Below, one piece after another: positions 45,235-57,921 of a stretch of 64,000 nt of DNA (its first letter is position 1; each line of letters starts with the position of its first letter). The position numbers and the translations under genes are program-made. A model generated the notes under the pieces. It was given only the letters and a program-made list of their open reading frames with translations. It was not told the origin of the DNA and made no database searches. Location: assembly GCF_005239225.2 (NCBI RefSeq), contig NC_133294.1, positions 1,426,001 through 1,490,000 on the forward strand, given 5' to 3'. The DNA is from Populus alba. Its lineage: Eukaryota; Streptophyta; Magnoliopsida; Malpighiales; Salicaceae.

Positions 45235-46836
45235 CATATATATGTATATAATTTGAACTCTAAATTATATTGCAGGCCTTCCTCTGCTCGTTTACCTAAT
45301 GTAAATTAGGCTATTATCTTTGTAACTTTTTTCTTAATAAAACTTTTGATTATTACCAAAAAACAATAATGTTGCAGGCCTTCTTGTTCCACGTCACCGC
45401 GAGGTAAAATCAAAGGAAAAAAGTCGGAGCCGTGCAGGGAAGGGGGTGGGAGATCTTGAGAGCGGTCTGGGGAGGAACTCAGGAGATCTGGGGAGTGTCT
45501 CGAAGAGGAATCAAAGAGGCGGCATACTCAAATATTTAAAGGTCCCTAAAGGTATTGGACACAAATGTGGCTCACTTTTATAGATGCATTTCTTCTTTTA
45601 ATTATTTTGGTGTTGTTTTGTTTTATATATGATAATTAATTTAGCTTATCTCTATTTTTTCACCTTTTTCTATCATTGACTTTTTTTTTGTTCATCGATC
45701 CTTCTACTGTCATCATTAACATTTCTTTCCATTTCATAAAAATGGCTAGCTCTCATCCATGTTTAATTTCATTCCCTTTCGCATGAGCATGATGCAGGAT
45801 GGTGGCTAGAAGGAATCTGGAACCAGAAAAAAAAACATGGATTTGCTTTGAGATTCGCCAAAAGCCTACTAGAGAAAGATGACTCGTATGAGTTAGAGGG
45901 AGAGGAAGGACAAGATGGAAAACAAACCGTTCTGCTCTCATCACAAATCATAACAGGAGACCTAAATAAAGAAGAAGAAGGGCAGACTTCTAAAATCACT
46001 AGCGAAGCAGAAGAAATAAAAAATGTCCAATGTCCAACAGCACAAACTTCTTTAATAAAGTCATCATTAACTATTAAGGTGGAGAGCCCATTGTTTACTG
46101 CAACTACAAGGGGAATAGAAAAGATTGTAGAGATGATACTAAAACTACATCTTCATGCTATTGAGAAGCTCAATAAGGAGGGTCAGAGCATTTTGGATAT
46201 GGCCGTCATGTATCGCCAGAAAAAGATCTTCTATTTTCTGAAGCAACAGAAAATACCATTGACTAGAATGCGTCGAGTTGTTGATAGTAAGGGCAACACA
46301 TTGTTGCATCATGTTGCAGAGAAAAGGAAAAACAGTGGAGTAACCAAGCCTGGGCCTGCACTACAACTTCAGGAGGAGTTGCAATGGTTTGAGGTGAGCC
46401 CTTTTCATCCCTTTGTCTTTACTTGATACAATTTATAAGAGCACCAATCCTATTAAAACATTTGTTCCAACTAAATAATCCAATCCAAGATTACTTGGGG
46501 AAAAATTTAAATATTATTCACAATTAAAAATTATCTGCACTAGTAATAGCATTTATGTAGTTCGTAGTTTTATTTAGCAATAACAATCATATTTATCTCC
46601 CAATTTTGCAGCAAGTGCAAAAGGTAATTCCTTCTAACTATGTCCCGCTTCTGAACGACGAGGGAAAGACTGCAAGAGAGTGCTTCGAAATAGCGCACGA
46701 GAAGCAACTGGAAAAGGCACAAATATGGATCAAGGAAACATCTCAGTCTTGTTCCACTGTAGCTGCACTTGTTGCAACTGTTGTCTTTGCTGCTGCCTAT
46801 ACTGTGCCCGGAGGTTCTGATGAAAATGGCAAGCCC

Positions 46837-47094
46837 TGTTAGAGTACAGGGAATAATATGTGTAATATTGAATAAATCTGTTAGTGACGAATCAATTAGT
46901 TAGTTGGTTAGAAAAGTTTGTTACATGTAGTTAGTTGTTACAGCTGCATGTATATATAACTAACTCATTGAAGAAGGAAATACTCAACAAAAACAGAAAA
47001 AACAAAGAAAGGTTAAGAATAACAAGATTTTATCATTCTTCTCTCGTCTGTCAATAACCTCTCTGTATATTCTACTAAAGTCTTCATTTCAACA
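46837..47094 (+). repeat. 5' LTR of the copia element in gene D
   Basis: Starts TGTTAGAGTA and ends TTCATTTCAACA. Confidence 0.92.
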
Positions 47095-47201
47095 TGGTAT
47101 CAGAGCTTCTAGCTCACGCATGAAGATCCTTCTATCCTTACTTCCACACTATCTCTTCTTCTACACATTCTGATCTCTGACTTACAATCTACAATCCTTC
47201 A

Positions 47202-49199
47202 ATGGTGAATGCTTCACAACTTCAACTCTTGCAATCTCCAATCACAGCTCTCATCCCTTCTATTCCTACGTCTGTTAATGTCAAGCTGGATGATTCAAAC
47301 TACCTCAATTGGAATTTTCAGATGCAACTCCTTCTTGAAAGCAATGGTATTATGGGGTATGTTGATGGATCAATTCATTGTCCACCTCATCTCAGCACAG
47401 CTTCAAGCAAATCTGAAATCACTACTCCTCAAAATGATGAATTCATAATCTGGAAAATGCATGATCGAGCCATCATGCAACTGATTACTACTACATTATC
47501 ATCTATTGCTATGTCTTGTGCAAGTAGTAGTATCAGCTCCAAAGATCTGTGGAATCGACTGAAAGAACAGTTCTCAACTGTGTCTAGAACTAGCATTTTT
47601 CAGATGAAATCCAATCTTCAAACAATAAAAAAAGGAGCAGACTCAATCTCACAATATCTTCATCGTATTAAAGAAGCTAGGGACTATCTTACAGCTACTG
47701 GTGTATACTTTGTTGATGAAGATATAGTCATTTTGGCTCTCAATGGCTTACCTAATGAGTATAACACATTCAGATGTGTTATAAGGGGACGTGAGAGTGT
47801 GATCTCATTGCATGATTTTTGTTCACAATTGCTTGCAGAAGAAGTAATTGTAGAGGCCTCAGCTCATGTTCCTCTAATGACAGCAATGGCTGCGACTACC
47901 AGTTTTCCTGTGAATCATAATTCATCTCAGAATGCTAACAGAGGATTTAAAGTGTATAATGGGAACAGACACACTAGTAGAGGTCGGTTTATTCAGGGAT
48001 CTAGACATTTTCATTCTAGACCAGTATTCTCTTCTATGACACATGAACAATCAGCTTCTAATCCTGGAGTTCTTGGCCCTTCTCCTCAACAGCCTTTCCA
48101 CGGTCACTCTGCATCCATAATGTCAATATGTCAGTTATGCAATTCTGAGGGACATACTGCCCCATTTTGTGATGCTTCTTCTTATAAGAGACCTAAATGT
48201 CATATATGTGGCAGAATCAATCACACCACTTGGTTCTGTTTTTATAATGACAAAGGACCAAACTATATTGGCATGCAATCTACCACTGATTATCCATCTC
48301 ATCAATCCTATCCCATACAACCTTCTACTATACAACAATCTTCATATCGCACCCATTTACCACACTCCTCATTCTCCTCTGCTCAACGACCAGGCTCCCA
48401 GCCTCCTATGCAAGCCATGCACACCATGGTCACCCCTACACCTATGGCACCCCATTCCTCAGGACCTTCTCAAGTATGGCTCACCGATTCTGGTGCCACG
48501 AATCATATGACAGCTGACTTCCATAATCTGACTTTAGCCTCACCATATCCAACAGCTGACACAATTCAAACCGCCAATGGTAAAGGTTTGATAGCATCTC
48601 ATGTTGGTCAATCTACTATTAATTCTTCTATGTCCTCTCTCAAGTTAGATTCTGTGCTCTTTGTTCCAAAATTAACTCAGAATCTCCTATCCGTCCATCG
48701 GCTCTGCCTTGATAATAATTGTTGGCTTATTTTTGATGCATTTTGCTTTTGGATTCAGGACAAAGCCACCAAGAGGATTCTTTACAGAGGCTTGTGCAGT
48801 AATGGTCTATATCCCATCCATGCTTCTTCACCATCATCTCCAACAAAGTCATCACCAGCTCAGGCATTTCTTGGCCAACTTGTTCAGTCCAATATATGGC
48901 ATCATAGGTTAGGACATCCCACAAATTTTGTAGTCTCCCTCACGCTTAATAAAGCTCATATTCCTGTTTCAAAAACTTCTTCCCCTATGATGTGTCATCC
49001 ATGTCTTGCAGGGAAAGTTAGCAAACTGCCTTTCCCTCAACATAATCATAAACTTGCTTCTCCATTTTCCACTATCCATACTGATTTATGGGGACTTGCC
49101 CCATGTATTTCAGTGGATGGTTATAGATATTATAACCATATTTTGTTTGATGAATGTACACGGTTTTGCTGGTTATTTCCCTTAATCAACAAAGTCTGA
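47202..49199 (+). CDS. Copia gag-protease-integrase (5' part)
   Basis: An ATG-initiated frame of 665 codons. Gag has DDSNYLNWNFQMQLLLESNG near residue 30 and two knuckles, CQLCNSEGHTAPFC and CHICGRINHTTWFC, near residues 309-342. The protease is WLTDSGATNHMT near residue 426. The pre-integrase zinc region is WHHRLGHP...CHPCLAGK near residues 565-605. The core starts with HTDLWGLAP. The frame ends at 49199 because of one extra A in AACAAAGTCTG; the continuation is in the next frame from 49201. Confidence 0.88.
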   Translation: MVNASQLQLLQSPITALIPSIPTSVNVKLDDSNYLNWNFQMQLLLESNGIMGYVDGSIHCPPHLSTASSKSEITTPQNDEFIIWKMHDRAIMQLITTTLSSIAMSCASSSISSKDLWNRLKEQFSTVSRTSIFQMKSNLQTIKKGADSISQYLHRIKEARDYLTATGVYFVDEDIVILALNGLPNEYNTFRCVIRGRESVISLHDFCSQLLAEEVIVEASAHVPLMTAMAATTSFPVNHNSSQNANRGFKVYNGNRHTSRGRFIQGSRHFHSRPVFSSMTHEQSASNPGVLGPSPQQPFHGHSASIMSICQLCNSEGHTAPFCDASSYKRPKCHICGRINHTTWFCFYNDKGPNYIGMQSTTDYPSHQSYPIQPSTIQQSSYRTHLPHSSFSSAQRPGSQPPMQAMHTMVTPTPMAPHSSGPSQVWLTDSGATNHMTADFHNLTLASPYPTADTIQTANGKGLIASHVGQSTINSSMSSLKLDSVLFVPKLTQNLLSVHRLCLDNNCWLIFDAFCFWIQDKATKRILYRGLCSNGLYPIHASSPSSPTKSSPAQAFLGQLVQSNIWHHRLGHPTNFVVSLTLNKAHIPVSKTSSPMMCHPCLAGKVSKLPFPQHNHKLASPFSTIHTDLWGLAPCISVDGYRYYNHILFDECTRFCWLFPLINKV

Positions 49200-51250
49200 T
49201 TTGGTCTCTACATTTGTTGCCTTCCATTCCTTTATTGTTACACAATATTCTGCTACTGTCAAAACATTCCAGACTGATTGTGGGGGGGGGGGCGAATACA
49301 CCTGCACTCGTCTGAAACAATTTCTTCTTTCCAAAGGCATTGCTCATCACCTTTCATGTCCTCACACCCCTGAACAAAATGGGATAGCTGAGAGGAAACA
49401 CAGACACATTATGGAAACCACAATCACTCTCTTGAACACAGCCAAATTACCATCTCAATTTTGGTCTTATGCATGCTTAACTGCTACATACCTCATCAAC
49501 CGTATGCCCACTCCAGTTCTTCTTCACAAATCTCCCTTTGAGATGATATTTGGATCCTCTCCCAATCTTAATCATCTTAGGATATTTGGTTGTGCTTGTT
49601 TTCCTCTTCTTCGCCCTTATAATCACAACAAATTGCAACCCAAAACTTCAAAGTGTGTGTTTCTTGGATACGACATCAGGTACAAAGGTTATTTATGTTA
49701 TCATGTGCCCACACTGCGCTTGTTTGTTTCAAGACATGTTCTTTTTTATGAAAATGAATTTCCATATCCTGCATTTTCTCATGTCTTCGTGCCTCCAGTT
49801 CAGTCATCACCTTCCTATTCCTCCTCCTTATGTCCTGTGCCTCTTGTTAATACAGAGAACACAGTTATCTCTTCCATTCCTGGTTCCCCTTCCCATCATA
49901 CTCCTGTCATCTCTACAGTTTCTCCTAGTTCTCCATCCATTACTGCTTCTGCTCAAGCCTCTTCTCATCCTCTTGTGGTGGCTGATAGCAGTCTTAGTTC
50001 TCCTGCATTTAATCCTGACAACCTTCAAGTTGTATTGTCCATTCCTTCTCTCAATATGCATCCCATGCAAACCAAAAGCAAAAGTGGCATTCATAAACGA
50101 AAGGCTTTCTTAGCCAGTATTCAAGATTCTAGTGCAGATGATCTGTCTTTAATATAACCATCTACTTACAAGTCTGCCATCAAAAACCCTGTGTGGTTAC
50201 AAGCTATGCAAGCTGAAATTCATGCCTTACATACTCAAGGCACCTGGAGTCTTGTTCCTTTACCAGTAAAGAGAAACTTGGTGGGCTGCAAGTGAATTTT
50301 TAAGATTAAACGCCATTCATATGGCTCTATTGCTAGGCACAAAGCACGACTAGTGGCCAAAGGTTTTAGTCAGGAACCTGGCTTGGATTATGGTGACACC
50401 TTCAGTCCTGTGGTGAAACCTACCACTGTTCGCCTAATTCTCTCCCTGGCTGCTCACTTCGGTTGGCCCCTCAGACAATTAGATGTCAAAAATGCATTCT
50501 TGCATGGCATCCTTCAAGAAGAAGTTTACATGTCTCAGCCCCCCGTTTTGAAGATTCATTGTATCCTCAGCTTGTATGCAAACTACATAAATCCCTCTAT
50601 GGTTTAAAGCAGGCACCTAGAGCTTGCAATACTTAACATTTACACGCCCTGACATTGCATTTTCTGTCCATCAAGTTTGCCAATTTATGCAGAATCCTAT
50701 GGTGTCTCATTTCACTGCTCTGAAACGCATTCTGCATTACCTTAAGGGCACTTTGCATCTTGGCATTTCTTATACTAAGGGGGACTTGCAGTTAAAGGCC
50801 TTCAGTGATGCTGATTGGACAGGGGATCCTAATGATAGACGGTCTACTACAGGTTTGGTCATCTTTTTGGGTAACAATCCTATATCTTGGTCCTCCAAAA
50901 AGCAACAAACAGTGTCCATATCATCCACAGAAGCTGAGTATCGTGCATTATCCTTTACTACAGCTGAGGTGGATTGGCTCAAGCAGTTATTGGTTTTCTT
51001 GCGTATTTCATTACCTCGTATTCCTGTTCTTTTATGTGATAATCTCTCTGCCATTGCTCTCTCATTTAATCCTGTTCAGCATCAACGGACCAAGCACATT
51101 GAGATAGATGTGCATTTTGTTCGTGAACATGTTTCACAGAAGCAATTGTCAGTCCAATTTGTCTCATCACAGGAACAATTCGCTGATATACTCCCTAAGG
51201 GATTGAGTGCCCCTCTATTTCGTAACTCATTGCTGCAATCTCAAGCTTAG
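49200..51250 (+). pseudogene. Copia integrase, truncated reverse transcriptase and RNase H
   Basis: Integrase continues (VKTFQTDCGGGGEY with a ten-G run, CPHTPEQNGIAERKHRHIME, INRMPTPVLLHKSPFEM). Reverse transcriptase has a stop in place of W at 50293, then [20 protein letters not shown] and [13 protein letters not shown]. After GLKQAPRA near 50620 it jumps directly to [13 protein letters not shown]. The segment with the catalytic YVDD is therefore deleted. RNase H is open to 51250 (FSDADWTGD, STEAEYRALS, LCDNLSAIALS, QFADILPKGL). Confidence 0.88.
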
Positions 51251-51281
51251 TTTTTATTCACACGCTGATCTTGTGGGGGGA

Positions 51282-51546
51282 TGTTAGAGTAACAGGGAAT
51301 ATAATATGTGTAATATTGAATAAATCTGTTAGTGACGAATCAATTAGTTAGTTGGTTAGAAAAGTTTGGTTACATGCAGTTAGTTGTTACAGCTGCATGT
51401 ATATATAACTAACTCATTGAAGAAGGAAATACTCAACAAAAATAGAAAAAACAAAGAAAGGTTAAGAATAACAAGATTTTATCATTCTTCTCTCGTCTGT
51501 TCAATAACGCTCTCTGTATATTCTACTAAAGTCTTCATTTCAAACA
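51282..51546 (+). repeat. 3' LTR of the copia element in gene D
   Basis: Seven bases longer than the 5' LTR. The difference comes from single-base and two-base insertions (for example AGTAACAGG for AGTACAGG, TTTGGTTAC for TTTGTTAC). Confidence 0.92.
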
Positions 51547-51973
51547 AGCCCAACTTCATCAACTCTCCTTATTTTCTGATTTTTCACTGTCTCCGATGTT
51601 TGTCTCCTTAGCAAGCTCTTTGAACTTTGCTTGTGGTGTTTCTCTCTTTGTTGACCTCTCCAATTGAGCTACAAGATTTTCACATCTCTCTTCCTCGAAA
51701 ACTTATTGTTGGCTTCACTTCCTCTTCTTTTCTGTGATAACGACCATGCTATCCTTTGGGGCAACAATTTTGATACTCATTCAATCAGAGAGGAAGTTGA
51801 CAACATTACTCCTTTCCATTGCTTCATTCCTTCCTGTCTTGGTATTTGGAATAATGCAATTCCGTCTGTACGTCTCATTTATGGGCTCTACATTAAACAT
51901 TCTCAAGATAGCCTGGAAAGCTCATTCATGGTCTCTTGTCCCTTGCCTACCATGGGGAAAAAAGCTCCTTTGA

Positions 51974-52593
51974 GAAGATTGACACGGGATATATAACTGG
52001 CATATATGTTCTTCCTTTTTCTTGTTTGTTTGACTCTTGTACCATTGATTCAGTTTCGTGATATTTATGTGGTTTTGTTCCCTTTCAATGATGGCCTTGA
52101 AGCCAGTATGTAATATATATAGTGTGTCATGGGGTGGTATTTAACTAATATGATGTCAAGCTTGCTTCAATCGATTACTTGTTACAAAATTGGGTGTAAG
52201 TTTATGGTTATGATTAAATATTGTTGAGTTGATTCAAGTGAAATAAGTATAAAAAGGGTAGGGCTTGCTTGACATCGCTACATGATGCTAGCTGGTCATA
52301 AGGCCAAGGGATTGCTTGACATTATGGTTGGCGTGCTATTTAATTTATATTGTTTTTCAAAAGGAAAGTACTAAATTGATGTTTTTAAGTATTTTTCAGC
52401 AGTTGAACCATCAGTCCTGCTCCCCTACTTGTTGGGGATGTGAAGATATTCACCTGGGATTTTATAGACTCTACATGCATGGATCTGCGCACACGAGAGT
52501 TCATGTACATGAATGAGCACAACTTTCAATCTAAAAGTACAAGTATGAGCTAGTTATTTTTCTTAATTTTAACCCCTATAGAATTTCACTTGA
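51974..52593 (+). other. 3' flank of gene D and intergenic DNA
   Basis: 51974-52230 resembles the flank of fragment A. The rest has no recognisable gene. Bases near 52560-52593 may be the upstream continuation of CACTA copy 3, cut off by the copia insertion. Confidence 0.4.
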
Positions 52594-52598
52594 TGAGA

Positions 52599-52742
52599 GT
52601 TGAGAATAATTAGGAGGCTTAACCTAATAGTTAGCCAACCCTTTCTATATATATGAGTAGGGCAATATACAATAGTAAAGGTGGAGATTACCACATAAGA
52701 ATATGACTACAATATTTCCTATATAGGTTACATTCTATAATA
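52599..52742 (-). repeat. 3' LTR of the copia element at 52599-58067
   Basis: Differs from the 36216 LTR by a few bases, for example TAATAGTTAGCC for TAATAGGTTAGCC in the same orientation. Confidence 0.88.
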
Positions 52743-52747
52743 CGCCC

Positions 52748-53306
52748 CCTCAAAGCTTGAGGGTGGAGGATCAACCCGAAGCTTGAATCTTAAAAGCAGT
52801 AAACGAAGCAGGCAGGAAGTGGCTTTAGTGAAGACATTGGCAAGTTGATCCTGAGAGGAAATAAAACGAATCTGAATCTCCTTCTTCGCAACTCTATCTC
52901 GAACAAAATGATAATCAATCTCAATATGTTTTGTGCGAGCATGAAATATAGGGTTTGCGGACAAATAAGTGGCACCAAGGTTGTCACACCAGATAATAGG
53001 GGCAGAAGGAGTCGGAATCTGAAGATCCGTTAACAAGTACTGAAGCCAGATAACTTCACCCGTGCCATCGGCTAACGCTTTGTACTCAGCTTCCATCGAA
53101 GAACGAGCAACAGTGCGTTGCTTACTCGATTTCCACGAAATCGGCGTCTGACCAAAGAACACAAGATAACCACCTGTAGACTTTCTATCCTCAATACTAC
53201 CTGCCCAATCTGCATCTGTAAAACCGTGTAAAGCAAAAGAAGAGTTGCGAGTAATATGTAAACCATGTGATGCCGTACCACGAAGATAACACAAGATGCG
53301 TTTCAC
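52748..53306 (-). pseudogene. Copia RNase H end, largely open
   Basis: The minus-strand frame has [62 protein letters not shown] and [10 protein letters not shown]. It is almost the same as the + strand copy at 39900-40475. A shift after VFTKA alters the last residues. Confidence 0.85.
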
Positions 53307-56300
53307 GGCAGCCCAATGAGATTATGTAGGAGCATGCATAAATTGACAGACTCAGTTAACAGCAAAGCAAATATCCGGGCGTGTGAAAGTGAGATATTGG
53401 AGAGCACCAACAAGTTGCCGAAAACGAGTAGCATCAAAAAACAATGGATCCGGCATAATGGTGGCTTCGGATGCCGAAATAGAGATCAACTGGTTTACAG
53501 GATAACATACCAGCTCGTGTTGAGGATATCAGTGTGTATACTTATGTTGGCAAGCATAAGTCCCAGACCAGTACACTGCACTTTTTCAATACCCAAGAAA
53601 TAATGAACATCACCCAAATCCTAAAGTTTAAAATTCTGAGCCTTAGTAGCTGAATGAGGCGTTGTAGCAAAATTCCTTATTACCCATAAGCAGAATATCA
53701 TCAACAATAAACGCAAAAGAAACAAATATCACTACCAACCGAGAAGATAAACAATGAGGTATCCACTTTAGAAGCAGGAAACCAATGGATAATAGGAAGT
53801 TCATTCAGGACGAGTGTACCAAGCCCGCGAGCCTGTTTTAACCCATATAGAGATTTATGCAATCGACATATCATGACCTGGGAGTGCAGAATCAACAAAA
53901 CATGGAGGTTGTTTCCATGTAACCTCTTCATCAAGGACTCCATTTAGAAATGCATTATGAATGTCAAGCTGATGAATTTTCCAACACTCGAAACTGCAAT
54001 GGAAGAACACTAAGCGTACTGTTGCTGTTTGATAACATAACTAAAAAAGTTTCTGGAGTAATCAATACCTTCTTTGCTGAGTGAAGCCCCTAGCAACCAG
54101 GCGCGGCCTTATACCTCTCTCAATGCTACATCAGATCTGCGTTTAATTTTGTAGAACCCATCGGCTACCAACAACTTCATGGACAGGATGACGAACGACA
54201 ACTAAAGTTCATAGTTCTATTTACGCGTAAGGCCTTAAATTTCCCTCCGCATAGCATTATGCATGCCTCATATCTGTTAGCAATCAGGAAAAATAAGTGG
54301 CTCAATGCGAGGGAGGAGAGTTAACCTGACTGAAGGAGGCGCAGATGTGGCTGCCCGTGGTGGTGATCACGTTGTTCTTGGGCTGGTCTCAGATGAAGAA
54401 CCATGGGGTTGTTTAGGAGCAACTGGACATGGAGTAGCAGTACTTGTACCTGGATTGTGCTGAATGAGGATAAGAGGATTAGATCAACCACAAAGTTGCA
54501 GACTAGGAGGTGAAGCTAGGGAGGTGCTGGGATTGTGCCGCTTACTGAACGGGAGTGGCAATTCAGAACCTGTTTCCTGCACAATAATCATTGGAAAGAC
54601 AAGCTGTCATGGTGACAGTATGACTATGTGGGGTGGTGAGGCAGGCTACCCGGAGATCGGAGTGCGGGAAAGATATAGAATAGAATCAACGGATGTGCAG
54701 GGGATGAGAGGTGTTCAATTCTTCGGGGAGGGCTGCGTCATGCAAGGGGGCAAGGGAGGGCTTGTGGAGGGTTGTTGTGGTCTGCGTAGTAGGCGATTGG
54801 GGTGGAAGGAAGAGGCTGAAAAAAGGAAGTGGGGTTGTGGTAGTGTTGAAGATAGGTACGGCTAAAGGAGTAAGGTGGGGGAACCGAGGGTGTAGACCAA
54901 GGTGTTTACCTTTCAACATAGTCTGGGGAGGATTTCGTGAGTCTCACTTGTTAGAAGAGGAGAAGAACACATTCAATTGGAAAACGAACATGAGGGAGGA
55001 CAATAGGACACGACCAGACGTATAAATCAAGGCACGGATGACCGAGCTGATAAAGAGAGGGCCGAGGCTATAGGCTAAAAACACACAAGGCGAAGGACGC
55101 GAAGATTGTCATTTGATGTTGGTGATTTAGAAGCATTGGAGGGTGGATTGGACGCTGAGAGAAATAGAAACACGAGACCTGATCAGCAGCATTAGTGCGG
55201 AACGATTGTAGGATTATAGGTGTGTTGCAAAGACGAGTCAGAGTTAGAGTGCGATGAAGCTGTAGGGATGGTAGTGTTTGTAGATGCGAGATTACGCTAC
55301 ACGCTCAACGCTATGCATCAGAATGCTTATATAGTGTCACACGCGCGGAACGTAAAAGGAGGAGTAATTTTGCAGACATCGAGTAGGCATGTCGATTAAT
55401 AGATATATGATAGATTCATAGCATAGTTTCCAAAAAGCGGCCAATGGGGCATTACACTGGCTTAAAAGGGTTAGGCCAGTTTCGACATATGTCTATGAAA
55501 GACTGTCCACACCACCAGGTTGCGCCTGTGGCCAATTTTGTTCATTGTAGTATGAGGACAAAAAAAAATTTTATCGAGTGATGAAGATACCTACGGATTG
55601 TTTTGTAAAAAGAAATGTCTCATGCCTCTCACACTCTCTCGGGAATTAGATTCTCTCATCCTCGGAGACTGCGGAGATCGGTACCGAGAATCGTTGAACA
55701 GATTAATTTTAGAGAAACTTTGGTACGACTACGAACAAAGTGTTGTCTGAAAACGCGTTGGAAACGGTGAAAATACATCAGATTTCTGGGCAACCAAGGT
55801 TGGATAATTACCAGATTATATTTTAGTGGGTGAGCAAAACAACAAAGATTAACAAAATACACGAAAACGATCAGAAGAAAACATTGGGAGGGCAGAGGCC
55901 CACAAACAGTGCACTAAAAATTTTAATTTCAAGTTTGGAGTTAAAAGTTTTTGTGACCGCGTCGGTCCGGTAATGACAAGACGGATGACTTGCCGCAATG
56001 ACATGCATTGACATTGAGTAAAGGATCTTCGTATGAGACATAGCAAGTCATTTTATTTATCAGAAACTAAACAAATTTAGAAGTTGCGGGGAGGGGAGTT
56101 GAGGGTGATTCTGAACGACGATATCGGCCATAAGAGATGATATGTGCGGAAAAGCAAGGTGAAGTACCAAGAAGCTTGAGGAACTGACGTACGTCGAGGA
56201 CGTCGGGAGAGAGAGAGAGAACAGGTCACTCGCAACGTCCGGACCGAAAGAAAGATACTTCCTCTATGGTGACGAGAATCCTTGCACATAAACACAGAAT

Positions 56301-57921
56301 CATGAAATTCAAAATATAACATCGATTATCATGGACAGAATTTCTTAACAGATAACAACGGGTTTTGGTAATGTGAGGCCACGAAGGAACATTTAGTTGT
56401 AGTGTAACAAGCGTTTAGGGAATATTAAAGTAAGTAATGTCCAAATGGGATGTCAGGGCCTTACCATCACCACATGCCAAGAATCATTACCAAGATAGAG
56501 GAGCAGAATCAGTTAGAGTGCAAGGTCAGGCACACATGTTGATTCGCACCGGTGTACGGGAAACCAAGGTCGTTGCAATGCAAGTGTAGATCATATCGAA
56601 CAACAAGGTTGAGGCAGAGGGCTGTTGGTGTGCTTGCTGCGAAACATGAGAATGCATTGGAAGAGTTAAATGGCTAGGTATTGGGGAGAACATAAATTGG
56701 GCAGCGTACATGTCCAGATCACTGCCCCTGATTTGGCCGGAAACTGCAGCAGAGGTGCGCCTGTTCTGCCACTGATTTTGGCCTCACTCTGCCAGTGGAG
56801 TGACGCTCTATTTTGGGCCTGAAATCCGTTGTCTGTTAGGAACAACGCAATTACCCCTATATGACGTCCCCCTGTTTTTGGTTGTGATGTAGTCATGAGG
56901 CATAAATAAGGACAGAAATCGAGGGTGTAGGCATGGGTGGCCCCTGCTGGCGGGCAAGAGAAGCAAGAAGTCAGCAAGAGGGGAAGAGGATGAACCGACA
57001 GTCATGGAGTGGAAAGGAATTCTTGTGCAAGAAACTCATGGGTAAGGAGATGGCTATGAAGATCTAGCAATTACGATAGCGGTGTCAGCCTTGGTTATGA
57101 GAGCTGTTACCAAGTCTTTGAACCACGCGGTGAAGTCATGGGAAACACATGAGATTGAGAGAGAGTCATTCAAGGGGACAGTTCAACCAGTGAATGGACC
57201 AATTCGTCAAAAGTTATGACGATTTGGCTTGCTGCATTACGACTACTAACTGATGCATCACCTTTGCCCCGAAGGTCTTGAAAAGGAGGCCATGTATAGT
57301 TGCATGATCAGGGACATTAGATGGAGAGGGGCAAGATGCCTTCTCAGCGTGCGCCAACACATTGTGAAGTAGAACAGGATCTATAACAAGAATGGCAGAG
57401 CACATCCACGGAAAAAAGAAGGAGAGTAGAGCACTCAAAATAAGTTGAAGTCCTTGTTGCTTCCAACGAGAGAAAGAGGGGCTGATGGCAGAGGAAGAAC
57501 AGTCGAAAGCATCAATCATATGAGTGGAGGGACTGGAAAGGAGCCGTCAACAAAGTGAAAAACACCTGACGCAAGGGATATGGCTTCAATCTGCATTCTC
57601 CAATAAAGATAGTTTGTGTTTGTAAGTTTCAACGACACAACATGGTGGGTGTTTGAGAGAGGAACCATTGTTGTTACGATTGTGTTATCCCATGAGAGGC
57701 AAAGGAACGACAAAATCATGAGAAAGAAAAATCAGACACATGTGGAAGTTGCTCTTCGGCCAGCAGCAGGAGAGGGCTGGCCGGTGATGGTGCAGCACCA
57801 GTGGAGGGAGAGATTGGCAACGGCGGGCAGCAGGAGGAGAGATCCCCAGTGGGGAGAAAATTAGGGCCGGCTGCAAGGGAGAAAAAGGAGTTTTTGACGG
57901 CCCGAAGGCTCTGATACCAAG
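53307..57921 (-). pseudogene. Heavily broken copia gag-pol
   Basis: From right to left, fragments of gag (NTHHVVSLKLTNTNYLYWRM near 57640), protease/pre-integrase (YFEFHDSVF near 56300), an SSxPQASW-like segment near 56190 and reverse transcriptase ([12 protein letters not shown] near 53850) can be recognised. They are interrupted every few tens of bases by single-base and short insertions. Open frames on the opposite strand, such as 54464-54865, are shadows. Confidence 0.75.

Larger units (their letters stand above)
46837..51546 (+). mobile_element. Copia element in the PGG exon of gene D, target duplication AGCCC
   Basis: The LTRs are at 46837-47094 (258 bp) and 51282-51546 (265 bp). The primer site TGGTATCAGAGC follows at 47095 and the polypurine TTGTGGGGGGA precedes the right LTR. 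AGCCC lies at 46832-46836 and 51547-51551. It is in the same orientation as gene D. The RT catalytic core has been deleted, so this copy is not autonomous. Confidence 0.93.
43613..51973 (+). pseudogene. Gene D: ankyrin-repeat PGG-domain gene disrupted by a copia element
   Basis: The exons are 43613 (or 43654)-44140, 44235-44384, 45378-45551, 45798-46393 and 46612-46836, continuing at 51552-51973. All introns are GT-AG and the phases close from ATG 43654. The first ATG (43613, MGSEAILKA) is one base out of frame with the rest, so one base seems missing near 43645. Ankyrin motifs are KETALHIAVCSKQ, GNTVLHEATIYGN, GETPLFTAAGFTE, SPLFTATTRG, GNTLLHHVAEKR. The PGG signature YTVPGG is intact at about 46799-46816. 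The copia element at 46837-51546 sits 18 bases after it. Downstream helices (MLSFGATILILIQ, LYVSFMGSTLNILK) are present, but three extra bases shift the frame near 51585-51625. Confidence 0.85.

Noticed and set aside
45240..45378. Alternative exon starting at the first TTGCAGGCCTTC
   Set aside because: It meets an in-frame stop within about ten codons. The second acceptor at 45378 keeps the frame through the next three exons.
54464..55025. Glycine-rich plus-strand open frames
   Set aside because: They are antisense shadows of the proline-rich linker in the broken minus-strand copia element.
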